From assembly GCA_947468665.1 (NCBI GenBank), contig CANILH010000021.1:1-41806 (forward strand): a stretch of 41,806 nt of DNA. Direction: 5' to 3'. This document shows, piece after piece, positions 17,821-26,826 of this stretch. The stretch's first letter is position 1, and the number at the start of each line of letters is the position of its first letter. The notes under the pieces are model-generated. The model saw only the letters and a program-made list of their open reading frames with translations, did no database searches and was not told the origin of the DNA. The translations under genes were made by a program, and so were the position numbers. This stretch comes from Oligoflexales bacterium. GTDB taxonomy: Bacteria; Bdellovibrionota_B; Oligoflexia; Oligoflexales; RGVZ01.

Positions 17821-18783
17821 TCAGGCCGCGACTTGCTTATGGTTTATAATCGCCGCACCGGTATGCATGCTGACCTGGTTGCGTCCATTGTGCTTAGACT
17901 GGTAGAGCGCCGCGTCAGCCCTGCTGATAGTGTCTTTGCCGAGTTCCTGACCGACGATCATCTGAGCCACGCCAAGCGACATAGTAACTGGAATCGTGAT
18001 GCCCTCGAACTCAAACTTGAACTTTTCGATGGCATCACGGACTTTATCCGCGGCGACAACTGATCCTTTAGCGTCACTTGCTGGAAGTATGACAAGAAAC
18101 TCCTCGCCGCCGTAACGGCAGACGATATCTGTTCTGCGGAATGTCTTCTGAAAGATCTGAGCGACCATCTTAATGACATAGTCACCAGCCGGATGACCGT
18201 ATTTGTCATTGATTTTCTTAAAATGGTCGATGTCGCCCATGATTACCGATAGGTTGCGATGATCGCTCCCAACAGGAAGGCTCGCGATTCGTGGCTCCTC
18301 ATTTCTCATAAAGTCCTCGAAGTGAGCCCTGTTAAAGAGGCCAGTAAGAGAATCTGTAATGGATTTTGAGGCTTTGTCTTTATATTTACCCTGGAGCTGT
18401 GTCTCAGCAGTGACGTCACGGATTAAAACGAACGCACCGATAATAGCTCCGTCGACAACAAAGGGAAAATACCCGATAGTCAAGTTTAACTCCGAGCTTT
18501 GGCCTGTGGTAGCGGTGATGTCATCGATTCTGGTTGGTCCGATGTTTTTCAGTAGTTCTCTGCTTGATAGTGTTTGTCCGGCTACTGACATCGTTAGAAC
18601 TTCGTCCACGGAGCTAACCTTGAGCAGGTGCTTTGAGCTAACTCCCGTAAGCAGGGCCGCCGCGGGATTGGACTTCATGATTTTGCCATTTGTATCAATG
18701 ACAACGAAAGCGTCCAGCATGGCCTTGCAAAATTGCTCGTAAGGCTTGAAGGCACACATAATCTTGTCTTTGTCGGTTTCCAT
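17821..18783 (-). CDS. PAS-GGDEF diguanylate cyclase
   Basis: It makes cyclic di-GMP from two GTP in the cytoplasm. An N-terminal PAS domain (about 12-128: AMLDAFVVIDTNGKIMKSNPAAALLTG...IIGAFVLIRDVTAET) is joined through a short helix to a GGDEF domain (about 143-305). The active-site loop is GGEEF at 225-229, and the metal/substrate Asp motif is VIMGDIDHFKKIND. An inhibitory site RxxD (R216-D219) lies exactly five residues before GGEEF, so product inhibition is expected. There are no membrane segments. The gene lies 41 bp downstream of the STAS/zinc-ribbon gene on the same strand, suggesting one signalling unit. Confidence 0.93.
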   Translation of the reverse strand: METDKDKIMCAFKPYEQFCKAMLDAFVVIDTNGKIMKSNPAAALLTGVSSKHLLKVSSVDEVLTMSVAGQTLSSRELLKNIGPTRIDDITATTGQSSELNLTIGYFPFVVDGAIIGAFVLIRDVTAETQLQGKYKDKASKSITDSLTGLFNRAHFEDFMRNEEPRIASLPVGSDHRNLSVIMGDIDHFKKINDKYGHPAGDYVIKMVAQIFQKTFRRTDIVCRYGGEEFLVILPASDAKGSVVAADKVRDAIEKFKFEFEGITIPVTMSLGVAQMIVGQELGKDTISRADAALYQSKHNGRNQVSMHTGAAIINHKQVAA

Positions 18784-18824
18784 CTGTTGACTCGCTTTCA
18801 GACTTTGTCACTACAATTGTGGAT

Positions 18825-19301
18825 TCAAGACTCAACCCAGGCGAAAAATTCTTCCTCAATCTCATCCATTTCAGTAGGCTTAGCGCATTTGCCACACGCT
18901 ACGTCGCCCCCCCCGTCTCCGGCAGTCTGTGGGAGGTTTTTTCCTTTAACAAAAAGATGCTGCTGATGATTTCCGCAGTGCTGGCAGGTATAGGTCGCAT
19001 ATACGGACTGCACGTCCGCTTTTCCGCGGAAATTAGGAATCATATTAATCTGACCGACGATATCCGCCGTGCATTCCTCAAATATAATCGAGCGCCCTTT
19101 CTCAAGTTCCCGCATAAATGTTATCCAGGCTCGTACGCCGCAGGAGTTGACGGACTCTACCGCTTTGAAGTTGACGATGATTTTCGCTCCAAGTGCCTGT
19201 AACAGCTTAGGCAGGTGCAGTTCCGCGTCTTCGTTGATTGGGCCGAATAAACTCAGCTTCTCCCAGTCACCGTTCTTCGCGATTTGAGTTGTGATGCTCA
19301 T
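18825..19301 (-). CDS. STAS-like protein with C-terminal zinc ribbon
   Basis: The start is taken as MSITTQIAKNG (19301), since GGGAGAG lies upstream; the ORF track adds 14 residues. The first about 100 residues look like a STAS / anti-sigma-antagonist fold (KLSLFGPINEDAEL, AKIIVNFKAVESVNSCGVRAWITFMREL, RSIIFEECTADIVGQINMIPNF). The usual phosphorylatable Ser position is in SVNSCGVRAW. The C-terminal part has two Cys pairs, CQHC and CGKC, 30-odd residues apart, consistent with a zinc ribbon, and ends in an acidic tail. It probably acts as a protein-protein switch upstream of the coded diguanylate cyclase. Related single-domain STAS proteins occur in many signalling operons; the ribbon addition is unusual. 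Confidence 0.75.
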   Translation of the reverse strand: MSITTQIAKNGDWEKLSLFGPINEDAELHLPKLLQALGAKIIVNFKAVESVNSCGVRAWITFMRELEKGRSIIFEECTADIVGQINMIPNFRGKADVQSVYATYTCQHCGNHQQHLFVKGKNLPQTAGDGGGDVACGKCAKPTEMDEIEEEFFAWVES

Positions 19302-19493
19302 AAAAAACTCTCCCTGGTTAGATATCCCGACCGCCGGTGGCATAGCACCCTGTTCCCCTCTTATCGGAAGTCATTGGGCGGTCTTAAATCGGCGAGGCCC
19401 CGCCATTAAGATGACGAGGCCTGGATTTCCGGGAATTATTTCTGAAATATGGGAAAATTATTAAAAGACCAAATCACAGATCTTACCAGAGAG

Positions 19494-21410
19494 TCACCCT
19501 TCAACAAGGTAAGGGTAGCCCTTTGTATACTGAACTAGCTTGTCATAAATTTCGTTACGAGATTGCTCAGTCATTTTTCCGGCAGCGACGGCGTCATTCA
19601 ATTGATTACTGTAAGCGTCCGTGATTTCTGTCATGTCATAATTACGGCTTACCAGTAGTTCATCAATAGGGTCGCCCTGGGTGATTTTAGTTATTTCCCA
19701 CTCGCCTTCCTGGTTCGCGTGAACCTCTGCCTCGTGAATCGCGCCGAAAAGGTTATGCTCGTTGGCGAGGGACTCCTGATAGGCGCCCACGAGGAAAAAC
19801 CCGATATAGTACGGGGAGTCACTTGGCGGGTGAAGCTCAAGCACGGTTTTTGTGTCTGAGCGGTCAATGAACGTGGTGAGGCACCCATCGGAATCACAAG
19901 TAATGTCTACGATGGTGGCTTTGAGGCTCGGCTTTTCGTCGTGTCGCGAAAGGGGCATTACAGGGAAAAGCTGATTGATCGACCACGAGTCTGGTATGGA
20001 CTGGAAGATTGAGAAGTTGGCCAGATACTTGGAGACCATGACCTTTTGGAGGTTCTCAAACTCTTCCTGGATATGGCGCTCAAACCCAGAGAAATACAAG
20101 GCTTTACGGCAGATGCGATAATAGAGTTCTTCCGCGACGGCGCGGTCTTTAAGCTGAAGGTAGCCGAGATTAAAGAGTGTAAATAACTCTTCCTGGTACA
20201 CGATGGAGTCGTGGTAGTACTCAACATAATTCTTGCGATTCATGCTGGTGACAATATAGCGGAGCTCATTTAACGCCTTATGAGCAGTCGGGTCGATGTG
20301 CTCAAGGTCAAGGATATCGTCAGCGTCGATATTGACGTCAGCGCCTTGAACCTCCCTGATATTTGTTACTACGACGCTGTGATACGCCGCGATAACGCGT
20401 CCGGATTCCGTCACGATGGTTGGGTGCGGCACGGCCTCGTTATCGCAGACTTCCATAAGTACATAGACGGCGTCGTTGGCGAACTCCTGGAGACTGTAGT
20501 TGGCGGACGACTCGAAACTTGTCTTGCTGCCGTCATAGTCGACGCCAACGCCTCCTCCAATGTTGAGGTAGCGCGGGGTGAAGCCGATTTTGATGACCTT
20601 GGAGTAAACTCGGGCCGCCTCTTTCAGTGCCCCTTTAAACCGCTTGATTTCGGTAATCTGACTTCCGATGTGGAAATGGAGCATCGCGAGTTTGTCTTTA
20701 AGATTTGCTTTCTCAAGCATCTGAAGTGCGTGAATCACCTCAGTGGTTGTCAGGCCGAACTTGGACTGTGCACCGGAGCTTTTCTCCCACTTTCCGGAGC
20801 CCTTTGAATAAAGGCGGACTCTCAGACCGATTTCCGGGCATTCTTTGTAATGCGCGGCCCGATCAATGATCATCTGCAGTTCATCGGGACCTTCAACGAC
20901 CATCACGACATTTTTGCCCATGGCCTTCGCGATAAAGCCCATCTCAATGAATTCCGCGTCTTTAAATCCGTTGCAGACCATGAGGGCGTTATCCTGGAGC
21001 TTGTAGCCCAGGGCCGCGATAAACTCAGTCTTGCTGCCTACTTCGAGACCGTAATCGACTTTCCGTCCCGCGCTTACAATCGCGTCAATGAACTCACGGC
21101 GCTGATTGACTTTAAATGGGAAGACTCCCATGTGCCGACCCTTAAAATTATTGTCAGCAATCGCGTTCTTAAATGAACTATGCATGCGCTCAAGCTGTCC
21201 CTCAATGATTTGAGGAAAGCGGATAATAAGTGGCGCTGTCAGTCCTTTTTTGCGGACCTCCTCCATAACCTCAGGAAGGGAGACGCTGATGTGCTCTTCA
21301 CCAGTTGGGTTGGCAACGACGTGCCCCTGGTCATTAATGCCGAAATATCCAGCACCCCAGCCATCAATGCCGTAAAGTTCACGAGCTTCCTGAATTTGGC
21401 GAATGTTCAT
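19494..21410 (-). CDS. speA: Biosynthetic arginine decarboxylase
   Basis: SpeA converts L-arginine to agmatine, the first step of the agmatine route to putrescine and spermidine. It uses pyridoxal phosphate. The 638-residue length fits the biosynthetic fold-III enzyme. The PLP-binding Lys is in MGVFPFKVNQRREF (about 100). Further signatures are LHFHIGSQITEIKRFKG, YLNIGGGVGVDYDGSKTSFESSANYSLQEFAND, TESGRVIAAYHSVVV, and the C-terminal FFLVGAYQESLANEHNLFG with PYYIGF. The start MNIRQIQEARELYGIDGWGAGYF matches the family. It lies divergent from rsmD and ends about 190 bp before the STAS gene; no strong terminator was seen there. No other polyamine genes (speB, aguA) are in the window. Confidence 0.95.
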   Translation of the reverse strand: MNIRQIQEARELYGIDGWGAGYFGINDQGHVVANPTGEEHISVSLPEVMEEVRKKGLTAPLIIRFPQIIEGQLERMHSSFKNAIADNNFKGRHMGVFPFKVNQRREFIDAIVSAGRKVDYGLEVGSKTEFIAALGYKLQDNALMVCNGFKDAEFIEMGFIAKAMGKNVVMVVEGPDELQMIIDRAAHYKECPEIGLRVRLYSKGSGKWEKSSGAQSKFGLTTTEVIHALQMLEKANLKDKLAMLHFHIGSQITEIKRFKGALKEAARVYSKVIKIGFTPRYLNIGGGVGVDYDGSKTSFESSANYSLQEFANDAVYVLMEVCDNEAVPHPTIVTESGRVIAAYHSVVVTNIREVQGADVNIDADDILDLEHIDPTAHKALNELRYIVTSMNRKNYVEYYHDSIVYQEELFTLFNLGYLQLKDRAVAEELYYRICRKALYFSGFERHIQEEFENLQKVMVSKYLANFSIFQSIPDSWSINQLFPVMPLSRHDEKPSLKATIVDITCDSDGCLTTFIDRSDTKTVLELHPPSDSPYYIGFFLVGAYQESLANEHNLFGAIHEAEVHANQEGEWEITKITQGDPIDELLVSRNYDMTEITDAYSNQLNDAVAAGKMTEQSRNEIYDKLVQYTKGYPYLVEG

Positions 21411-21580
21411 CTCTTTGTGGTTCCTCGCATGCCGGAGTCTGGTGCTGCCGATAAAATGTTATAAAAACTGAAAAACCTTCATAAGGCAACTGGGCGAAAT
21501 ATCAAGTGCAAATTGATCCCAAGCGGGATAATAAAATTTATTGTTTTTTTAGGGACATTCACCAGAGCGGGGCTGAGCAA

Positions 21581-22162
21581 GTGAAAATTTCATCGGGCTG
21601 GAGCAAAGGCCTGAATATATTGACACCTGAAGGGCTAGAGACCCGTCCCACCCGGGAGCGGGTTCGTCAGGCTGCCATCAATATGCTTCAGCCATGGATT
21701 TTAGAGGCGAGGGTCTTGGACCTTTTCGCCGGTAGCGGTGCCGTGGGTATTGAGCTCGTGAGCCGGGGAGCCTCCGGCGCCCATTTCGTCGAGAAGTCTC
21801 CAGCGGCCCTTGCCTGTCTTAAGAAAAATACGGCGGAGGCCGCCCTTCGTGCTGATAAGCAGGACATACACCTTAGTCCCTGGTTGGTTGAGGCGGCAGA
21901 TGTCTTATCCCGGTTAAAGTCCTTTCAGGCTGGAAGTTTTGATTTGGTATGGGCTGACCCTCCCTATGAAATGGTGCCTGAGTTTTTGGACTCGGCAGCG
22001 GTATTCCTGCCCGGAGTCATAGCCCCGGAAGGCGTTTTTGTTCTGGAGTCTGGCGCTGAGTCGCTTGAGGTTGTGAAGCCGTGGAGCGCCTCCGCTGGGC
22101 TGGAACTGGTAAAGCACCGGAATTACGGTGCTACTCTGATAACGATATGGCAAAAGAAGTGA
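21581..22162 (+). CDS. rsmD: 16S rRNA guanine-N2 methyltransferase RsmD
   Basis: RsmD methylates G966 of 16S rRNA in the assembled 30S subunit with S-adenosylmethionine. I prefer a GTG start at 21581, giving MKISSGWSKGLNILTPEGLETRPTRERVRQAAINML, which matches the family N-terminus; the ORF-track ATG adds 25 residues unlike the family and has no better ribosome site. The SAM site is VLDLFAGSGAVGIELVSRGA and the catalytic motif is DLVWADPPYE. The 193-residue length is typical. Upstream lies the divergent speA. The gene is followed 82 bp later by coaD, a common rsmD-coaD order in bacteria. Confidence 0.93.
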   Translation: MKISSGWSKGLNILTPEGLETRPTRERVRQAAINMLQPWILEARVLDLFAGSGAVGIELVSRGASGAHFVEKSPAALACLKKNTAEAALRADKQDIHLSPWLVEAADVLSRLKSFQAGSFDLVWADPPYEMVPEFLDSAAVFLPGVIAPEGVFVLESGAESLEVVKPWSASAGLELVKHRNYGATLITIWQKK

Positions 22163-22244
22163 TCATTTGAGACACTTTATTGTGAGGTATGAGGTGGGTC
22201 CAAGACCCCGAAATTGAAATTCTTTTAGCGGGAGACTCCCAACA

Positions 22245-22739
22245 ATGGCGGCTAAGGCACTTTACGCGGGTAGTTTTGATCCGGTGACCATGGGACATTT
22301 GGATATTATTGAGCGGGCCAGCCGGATGTTTGGTCATGTTGTTGTGGCTGTGGGGGTAAACCCCAAAAAGCCTGGATTATTCACCACTGAAGAGCGGGTC
22401 GCCCTTCTGACCGCATCCTGCAAGGGAATACGCAATATTACTATAAAGTCTTTTTCGGGCCTGACAGCTGATTTCGCGGCTCAGGAAAAATGCTCCGTTC
22501 TGGTTCGTGGACTGCGGGACGCTCAGGATTTTGGGTTTGAGATGCAAATGGCACACATGAATCATCACCTGACCGCGTCACTAGAGACGGTTTTTATTCC
22601 ATGTCTCCAGCAGTACTCAAGTGTCAGCTCGTCTCTGGTAAAGGAAGTCGTTTTTTTGCTTGGAAAAGACGGTGGAAAAATCAAAGGTCTTGTTCCGGCG
22701 GTTGTTGAGAAAGCGCTCCTGAAGAAATTTAAGAAATGA
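22245..22739 (+). CDS. coaD: Phosphopantetheine adenylyltransferase
   Basis: CoaD transfers AMP from ATP to 4'-phosphopantetheine, the penultimate step of coenzyme A synthesis. The 164-residue protein has the nucleotidyltransferase motif GSFDPVTMGHLDII near the N-terminus (the TxGH signature), and VRGLRDAQDFGFEMQMAHMN in the centre. The C-terminal SSVSSSLVKEVVFLLG is the ISSTxVR-like motif. It follows rsmD and overlaps the next gene by ATGA. The ATG is supported by GCGGGAG upstream. Confidence 0.96.
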   Translation: MAAKALYAGSFDPVTMGHLDIIERASRMFGHVVVAVGVNPKKPGLFTTEERVALLTASCKGIRNITIKSFSGLTADFAAQEKCSVLVRGLRDAQDFGFEMQMAHMNHHLTASLETVFIPCLQQYSSVSSSLVKEVVFLLGKDGGKIKGLVPAVVEKALLKKFKK

Positions 22740-25144
22740 TTTCGGTGATGCCAATTCCCCAATGGCGGGTTCTCGTTTTTTTTACTGCGAGCATTGCCAC
22801 GCTCCAGACGGGACCAGCCTCAGGGGCTGGCATCGCCGCGATGACTCAGGGGCCATTTGCCCTCAACAGGGGCGATCAGATTATTATCGACGCGCGCCCC
22901 GTGACGCCGTCTTCCCATGTGGAATGGTGGAGTGGCGGCGCGTTGATATGCGATAAGCCCCGGTGTGTCATTGATACCTCGTCATATACTCCGGGCGAGT
23001 ACAAATACGAGGTTATTGTATCTGACGGTGAGGGGATCGCGACGGCAGGCTTGTCGGTCAGCGCGAATGACTCGCCGCCCCTTTACGTACCAAAAACTGT
23101 GAACCCAACACTGACGCAAGTGAATTCCGGGCTAACGGTCGTTAAAAATGGCGAATGGCTGATCGTGGCGCGGGCCGGCAGCATTACGACTCCAAACGCC
23201 CGCAATCCATCAAAACCAACGCGCGTCGACTCAGTCGGGGGCGTGCTCGAGGGCGCGATTTATTCCGTTGCCGGTGGAAGCCAGGCGATTTTGCGAAAGA
23301 TTGGTTCTGCGGAGGAGTGGCTCATATCATCCGGATCTACCTTTAAGTTTCGCCAAAATGCATTCGAGTTGCTTTCTGGCCAGGGCATTTGGCGCGTTCT
23401 ACAGGGAAGTCAACCGACTCCCGGCGTGGCGCTCGTCGCGGGGGCTCAAATAAAGACTTTGGGAAGTGTTTTTCTCAGTGTCACGATGGGGCAATCAGCG
23501 GACGGAGCGGCCAAGGTTCTCGCGCGAAATTTTGAGGGGGATAAGGTTACTTTGTCCTGCGCTGGTGGCGCCCCTGAATCTGTTGATAGTGGCTCTTCTA
23601 AGGTAATTAATTTGGGCGCGACGGGCGCATGTGTCTCTTTGGAAAGTCAGGCGTTTAACGCCGGAGATCCCGCGCCTCTGGTTCGGACGTGGTCCCCCTG
23701 GTGGCTTGGAAAGGGTTCTCCAACGAATGCTGACAGATGGCGCGCGGAATGGGGTCATCTAAAAGACAATCGCTCTGAGGCCCTGATCCTTGCTGATGCC
23801 TTAGCGGCACAGAAAGGTCGGCGGTGCGCGGATGGTTTGGATCTGGTCGGCATCCGCCAGCCATCAGCGGGAGGGCGTGGAACGTTCACACGGCTCATGG
23901 GTGATTGTCAGTTTGAGCTTGGGCTGTTCGCCAAAGCTCTCGCAACATTTACTGAGCTGGACACTTCCGGTGCTGATCCATTATGGGCGGCCTTTATGGT
24001 CGCGAGATCCCATCAAATGTCAGGTCATCATAAATTAGCCCTTGAATGGTTTCGTGAGGCTTTTAAACGAGGTTTTGAAGACCGATCGGCGCTCGCCAGA
24101 TACGCCATCGAGGCAGCCGTGGTCGATGAGAATCCAATCGAGAGGCTGCGTTGGCTTGAGGTGGCGATGATTTATGAGACCGATGATGCCCGGTATCCCC
24201 AGGATATTAGGGACGCGTCGAATTGGCGCACTTACCGGCCATGGGGAAGCGTGGTCAAAGGGCTTATGTTTATGGATAGCCAGGCGCTGCCTGTAAACTC
24301 AAAAAAGATCTCTGTAATGCCCCAAAACGCGAAGGTGAGTCGATCACTTGTGTTCGGTATTACTGGTGATTGGTGGACGACTCGTCACCTGGCGCGGGAT
24401 CTCAATCTTAAAATTTCTGGAACTCACGACGTTTACGTGCCAAAAGAATCAAGTATCTCGTTTGCCTCGAGATCGGTTCACGAGATCTCCGCGGAAGTAA
24501 TCGCTGGCGGGGATATTGATGAGCGAAATGAGCCGGTGGACCGGTGGACCGGGGCTCTGGCCGGAACAATCGGAACCGGACTCGCTGGCGGTGAGAGGCA
24601 GCGTGACCGTATGGGCTGGTCAATGACCGTGGGGCGTCCCAGTTGGAGTCATCTGTCATGCGGCATAAAATCAGATAAATATCTTGATCCAAAACCAGGC
24701 GGCGCTGATGTCATTGATCTGGATCTGAGCCTTTATACGGGTGAGGCTGATCATAGTCATTTAGATTTGGCCTTTTTAGTCAATGCGGCCGCCATGAACG
24801 GGGAGTTGTCCTGGTGGTTGGGTAGTGAGTATGGAACGGTCGATTACCGGACTGGAATTATGGATCAGTATGATCATTCACTTATCAGGTTATCGGCGAA
24901 GCTTGGCTGGGTCGTGAGCAGGAGAGTTGAGTTATTTATGGATCCGGAATTTTTGTCGAGAACCTTTAAAGACAATGGTGGCACAGATCAGTCAACGGGC
25001 GCTCATGTTGGTGCTCGCTTGATGGTGGCTCCGCTTTGGAACCTGATTGTTGACACAGCTATTGAGAACCGCGCCGTCAGTAAAGATGAAACATCATCGT
25101 GGTCGAGGCTTATCTACGGGATTGGGCTGTCGGCGGAGCTTTGA
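22736..25144 (+). CDS. Exported FecR-like / TPR protein with C-terminal barrel-like region
   Basis: An 802-residue exported protein. The start ATG overlaps coaD's stop, and a signal peptide (VLVFFTASIATLQTGPASGAGIA) is clear. Residues about 40-105 form an immunoglobulin-like module (DQIIIDARPVTPSS...YEVIVSDGEGIATAGLSV). Residues about 165-320 have the glycine-rich strand pattern of a FecR-type domain (GGVLEGAIYSVAGGSQAILRKIG...EWLISSGSTFKFR...GQGIWRVLQG). Residues about 355-480 hold helical TPR-like repeats (FELGLFAKALATFTEL, ALEWFREAFKRG). The final 250 residues alternate as beta strands (MGWSMTVGRPSW, LDLDLSLYTGE, LIYGIGLSAEL), suggesting an outer-membrane anchor. It is a modular envelope protein of unknown role. 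Its 3' end overlaps the convergent secretin-like gene by 31 bp. Confidence 0.6.
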   Translation: MISVMPIPQWRVLVFFTASIATLQTGPASGAGIAAMTQGPFALNRGDQIIIDARPVTPSSHVEWWSGGALICDKPRCVIDTSSYTPGEYKYEVIVSDGEGIATAGLSVSANDSPPLYVPKTVNPTLTQVNSGLTVVKNGEWLIVARAGSITTPNARNPSKPTRVDSVGGVLEGAIYSVAGGSQAILRKIGSAEEWLISSGSTFKFRQNAFELLSGQGIWRVLQGSQPTPGVALVAGAQIKTLGSVFLSVTMGQSADGAAKVLARNFEGDKVTLSCAGGAPESVDSGSSKVINLGATGACVSLESQAFNAGDPAPLVRTWSPWWLGKGSPTNADRWRAEWGHLKDNRSEALILADALAAQKGRRCADGLDLVGIRQPSAGGRGTFTRLMGDCQFELGLFAKALATFTELDTSGADPLWAAFMVARSHQMSGHHKLALEWFREAFKRGFEDRSALARYAIEAAVVDENPIERLRWLEVAMIYETDDARYPQDIRDASNWRTYRPWGSVVKGLMFMDSQALPVNSKKISVMPQNAKVSRSLVFGITGDWWTTRHLARDLNLKISGTHDVYVPKESSISFASRSVHEISAEVIAGGDIDERNEPVDRWTGALAGTIGTGLAGGERQRDRMGWSMTVGRPSWSHLSCGIKSDKYLDPKPGGADVIDLDLSLYTGEADHSHLDLAFLVNAAAMNGELSWWLGSEYGTVDYRTGIMDQYDHSLIRLSAKLGWVVSRRVELFMDPEFLSRTFKDNGGTDQSTGAHVGARLMVAPLWNLIVDTAIENRAVSKDETSSWSRLIYGIGLSAEL

Positions 25145-26088
25145 AGAATCTCAAACCATAGAAGGAGCTTTGAGGTCGAAAGAGATTCCTCCGAGTCTTT
25201 AAAGAGCGGTCCGAGGATCGGTATTGAAGCCAGCCAGGGTTGCTCTCTTATGGATGTCGAGGATGAGGACAGATTGATGATGGCAGCGAGTGTTTTTTGT
25301 CCTAGTTTAACGTTAATCGATGATGTTACATCGCTTAATCCATAGGAGCCCTTTCCCCGCGACGGCGTCCTGAGTGATACCGAAAAAGGAATTTTGAGAC
25401 TTTGTGCATCCAGGGGAATTAGTTTCATTTTTATGTCCAGGCCGTGACTTTTCCACGTGCTGATTACGTGTCCCTGATCGGTTTTTGACTGAAACTCGTC
25501 TTCGGCACCCGCCCTGATTGTCAGGTCCTCACATGGCGTAGAGGTCAAAACCGGATCTCCGATGATATGGCGCTTGTATTGACTATGGCGCGGATCAAGG
25601 CTGATGCCAAGGCCCGTGGTGAGGCTTCCATTCCGCCAACGTAATATCGTGTCGATATCGATGCCGGCCGATTGAAGATCGTAGTCGTCGACCAGCTCAA
25701 TGGTTGCGTGTGTCTCATATTGTGTCCTTCCATCCGTTGGGGCGCAAGTGACGTCTCCGGGCTTTATTGTCGAAATATTATCCACCAGGGCGCGTTTGGT
25801 TTTTTCCGGCCGCGGACGGACGTCAGCGTAGAGTGTTCTTGGCTCGCTTGATTTTAGTTTTGTCTCAATAGCAACGACCCCCGTCCTGAGCGCCGTTACA
25901 GACCAGTAGTCGTCGTGATCGTGAACCAGATGAATAATTCCTTTGCGGGTGACGTGCACCCGAACCGCGTCTTTTAACTCGATGGTTCTGGCATCGCCTG
26001 TGTGGAGGATTATCTTTTCAACATCAGCCTCCCCGTAGGCTGATGTTTGTATCATGAGCACCACGAGCGTGATGTACCAGCGTTTCAT
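25114..26088 (-). CDS. Compact secretin-like protein (CpaC/RcpA type)
   Basis: I start it at MKRWYITLVVLM, one base after the stop of the upstream gene, with GGGGAC as ribosome site; this gives 324 residues with a signal peptide ending SAYG. Residues about 22-75 (IILHTGDARTIELKDAVRV...YWSVTALRTGVVAIETK) resemble the N-terminal pilus-assembly domain of CpaC. The rest fits the secretin domain: DPVLTSTPCEDLTIRAGAEDEF, STWKSHGLDIKMKLIPLD, IPFSVSLRTP, then GQKTLAAIINL and the terminal signature WLASIPILGPLFKDSEES...LLLWFEI. Secretins form outer-membrane gates for pilus or protein export. It is much shorter than CpaC (about 450-500 residues). It is the last gene of a four-gene operon. Confidence 0.7.
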   Translation of the reverse strand: MKRWYITLVVLMIQTSAYGEADVEKIILHTGDARTIELKDAVRVHVTRKGIIHLVHDHDDYWSVTALRTGVVAIETKLKSSEPRTLYADVRPRPEKTKRALVDNISTIKPGDVTCAPTDGRTQYETHATIELVDDYDLQSAGIDIDTILRWRNGSLTTGLGISLDPRHSQYKRHIIGDPVLTSTPCEDLTIRAGAEDEFQSKTDQGHVISTWKSHGLDIKMKLIPLDAQSLKIPFSVSLRTPSRGKGSYGLSDVTSSINVKLGQKTLAAIINLSSSSTSIREQPWLASIPILGPLFKDSEESLSTSKLLLWFEILQSSADSPIP

Positions 26089-26089
26089 G

Positions 26090-26524
26090 TTAGTCCCCAT
26101 ATGTGACCCGAGGGTGTTGACGGCAGGCATGGATAGTCTGGCCAGCGCCCGCGTCAAGTAATTGAATAGAACGAAGATCTCCTGGTGTAATCGCGAGAGC
26201 CGTATTTTCGAGTGATTCCAGTGGCCCGGAGAAAATCGCGAAACTCTCATGAATTGAGAATGTCAGGGGTATGTGCTCGATAACGCACGGGTCAGACTCG
26301 ACTCCGGAGACTCTCAAAAATCGAACTGATTTCCCCCGTAGGGTCTCCGCATCAGTCATCCGGCGCAGCTGAGTCAATGGAACCGTGATCGAGAACCCTT
26401 GCTTCGCTGAGCTGACGCGGGGTTTTGAGTCGAGAAGTGGCATGCACCACATGGCAAGAATAAATCCTGAAATCACGCAGGCTCCGCAGGTCAGAGTTTT
26501 GCGAGGCAGGTTTTCGATCGTCAT
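26090..26524 (-). CDS. Single-pass membrane protein, possibly CpaB-like
   Basis: The start is MTIENLPRKT at 26524, where ATGA overlaps the upstream stop; the track start is 7 codons earlier. The product is 144 residues with one N-terminal membrane segment (CGACVISGFILAMWCMPLL). After it come FSITVPLTQLRRMTDAETLRGKSVRFLRV and TALAITPGDLRSIQLLDAGAG, which weakly recall the SAF-like and xVTPxxAxxLxLA parts of CpaB/RcpC pilus proteins. That match is by eye and tentative. It sits directly before the secretin-like gene, the order cpaB-cpaC seen in Tad/Flp clusters, which is the main reason for the suggestion. Confidence 0.5.
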   Translation of the reverse strand: MTIENLPRKTLTCGACVISGFILAMWCMPLLDSKPRVSSAKQGFSITVPLTQLRRMTDAETLRGKSVRFLRVSGVESDPCVIEHIPLTFSIHESFAIFSGPLESLENTALAITPGDLRSIQLLDAGAGQTIHACRQHPRVTYGD

Positions 26525-26826
26525 CCGCAGCCCCCCGAGGCGCAAAATTGAGTGAGCTCCCGAAAAAGTTCTGGCAAAGGACTTTCCTTACCGCGTCCGG
26601 CCTCATGGAGGTGTGGGATAAGGCAATTTATAGACACATGTTCAAAGGGAGTGATGAGCTGGTCTTCAGGGCTGGTCACGACGCTTGCGGTATCCTCGCA
26701 ATCGTGACGGGTTTCCTGCCAAGAGAGTAATCGAAAATGTACAGAGTGATATTTGAGGCTAAATCCCGCCAGCGTAAGTGACAGTATCAGGCTAAACGTC
26801 GCCGAAAGAATGGGGGCTACTTCCAT
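26521..26826 (-). CDS. Small single-pass protein of the secretin-like operon
   Basis: A 101-residue protein beginning MEVAPILSATFSLILSLTLAGFSLKYHSVHF: a short head, one membrane helix, and a roughly 70-residue outside part containing three Cys at the C-terminus and centre (HDCEDTA, NCLIP, FCASGGCG). It overlaps the gene before it by 10 bases and the gene after by 4, so it is translated as part of one unit. The shape resembles TadE/TadF or other pseudopilin-like minor proteins, but no diagnostic motif is seen, so that is only a suggestion. Its Cys-rich tail could form disulfides in the periplasm. Confidence 0.55.
   Translation of the reverse strand: MEVAPILSATFSLILSLTLAGFSLKYHSVHFRLLSWQETRHDCEDTASVVTSPEDQLITPFEHVSINCLIPHLHEAGRGKESPLPELFRELTQFCASGGCG

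Noticed and set aside
19344-19493. Terminator between speA and the STAS gene
   Set aside because: GC-rich repeats of cgaggcc are present but no stem followed by a T run on either strand.
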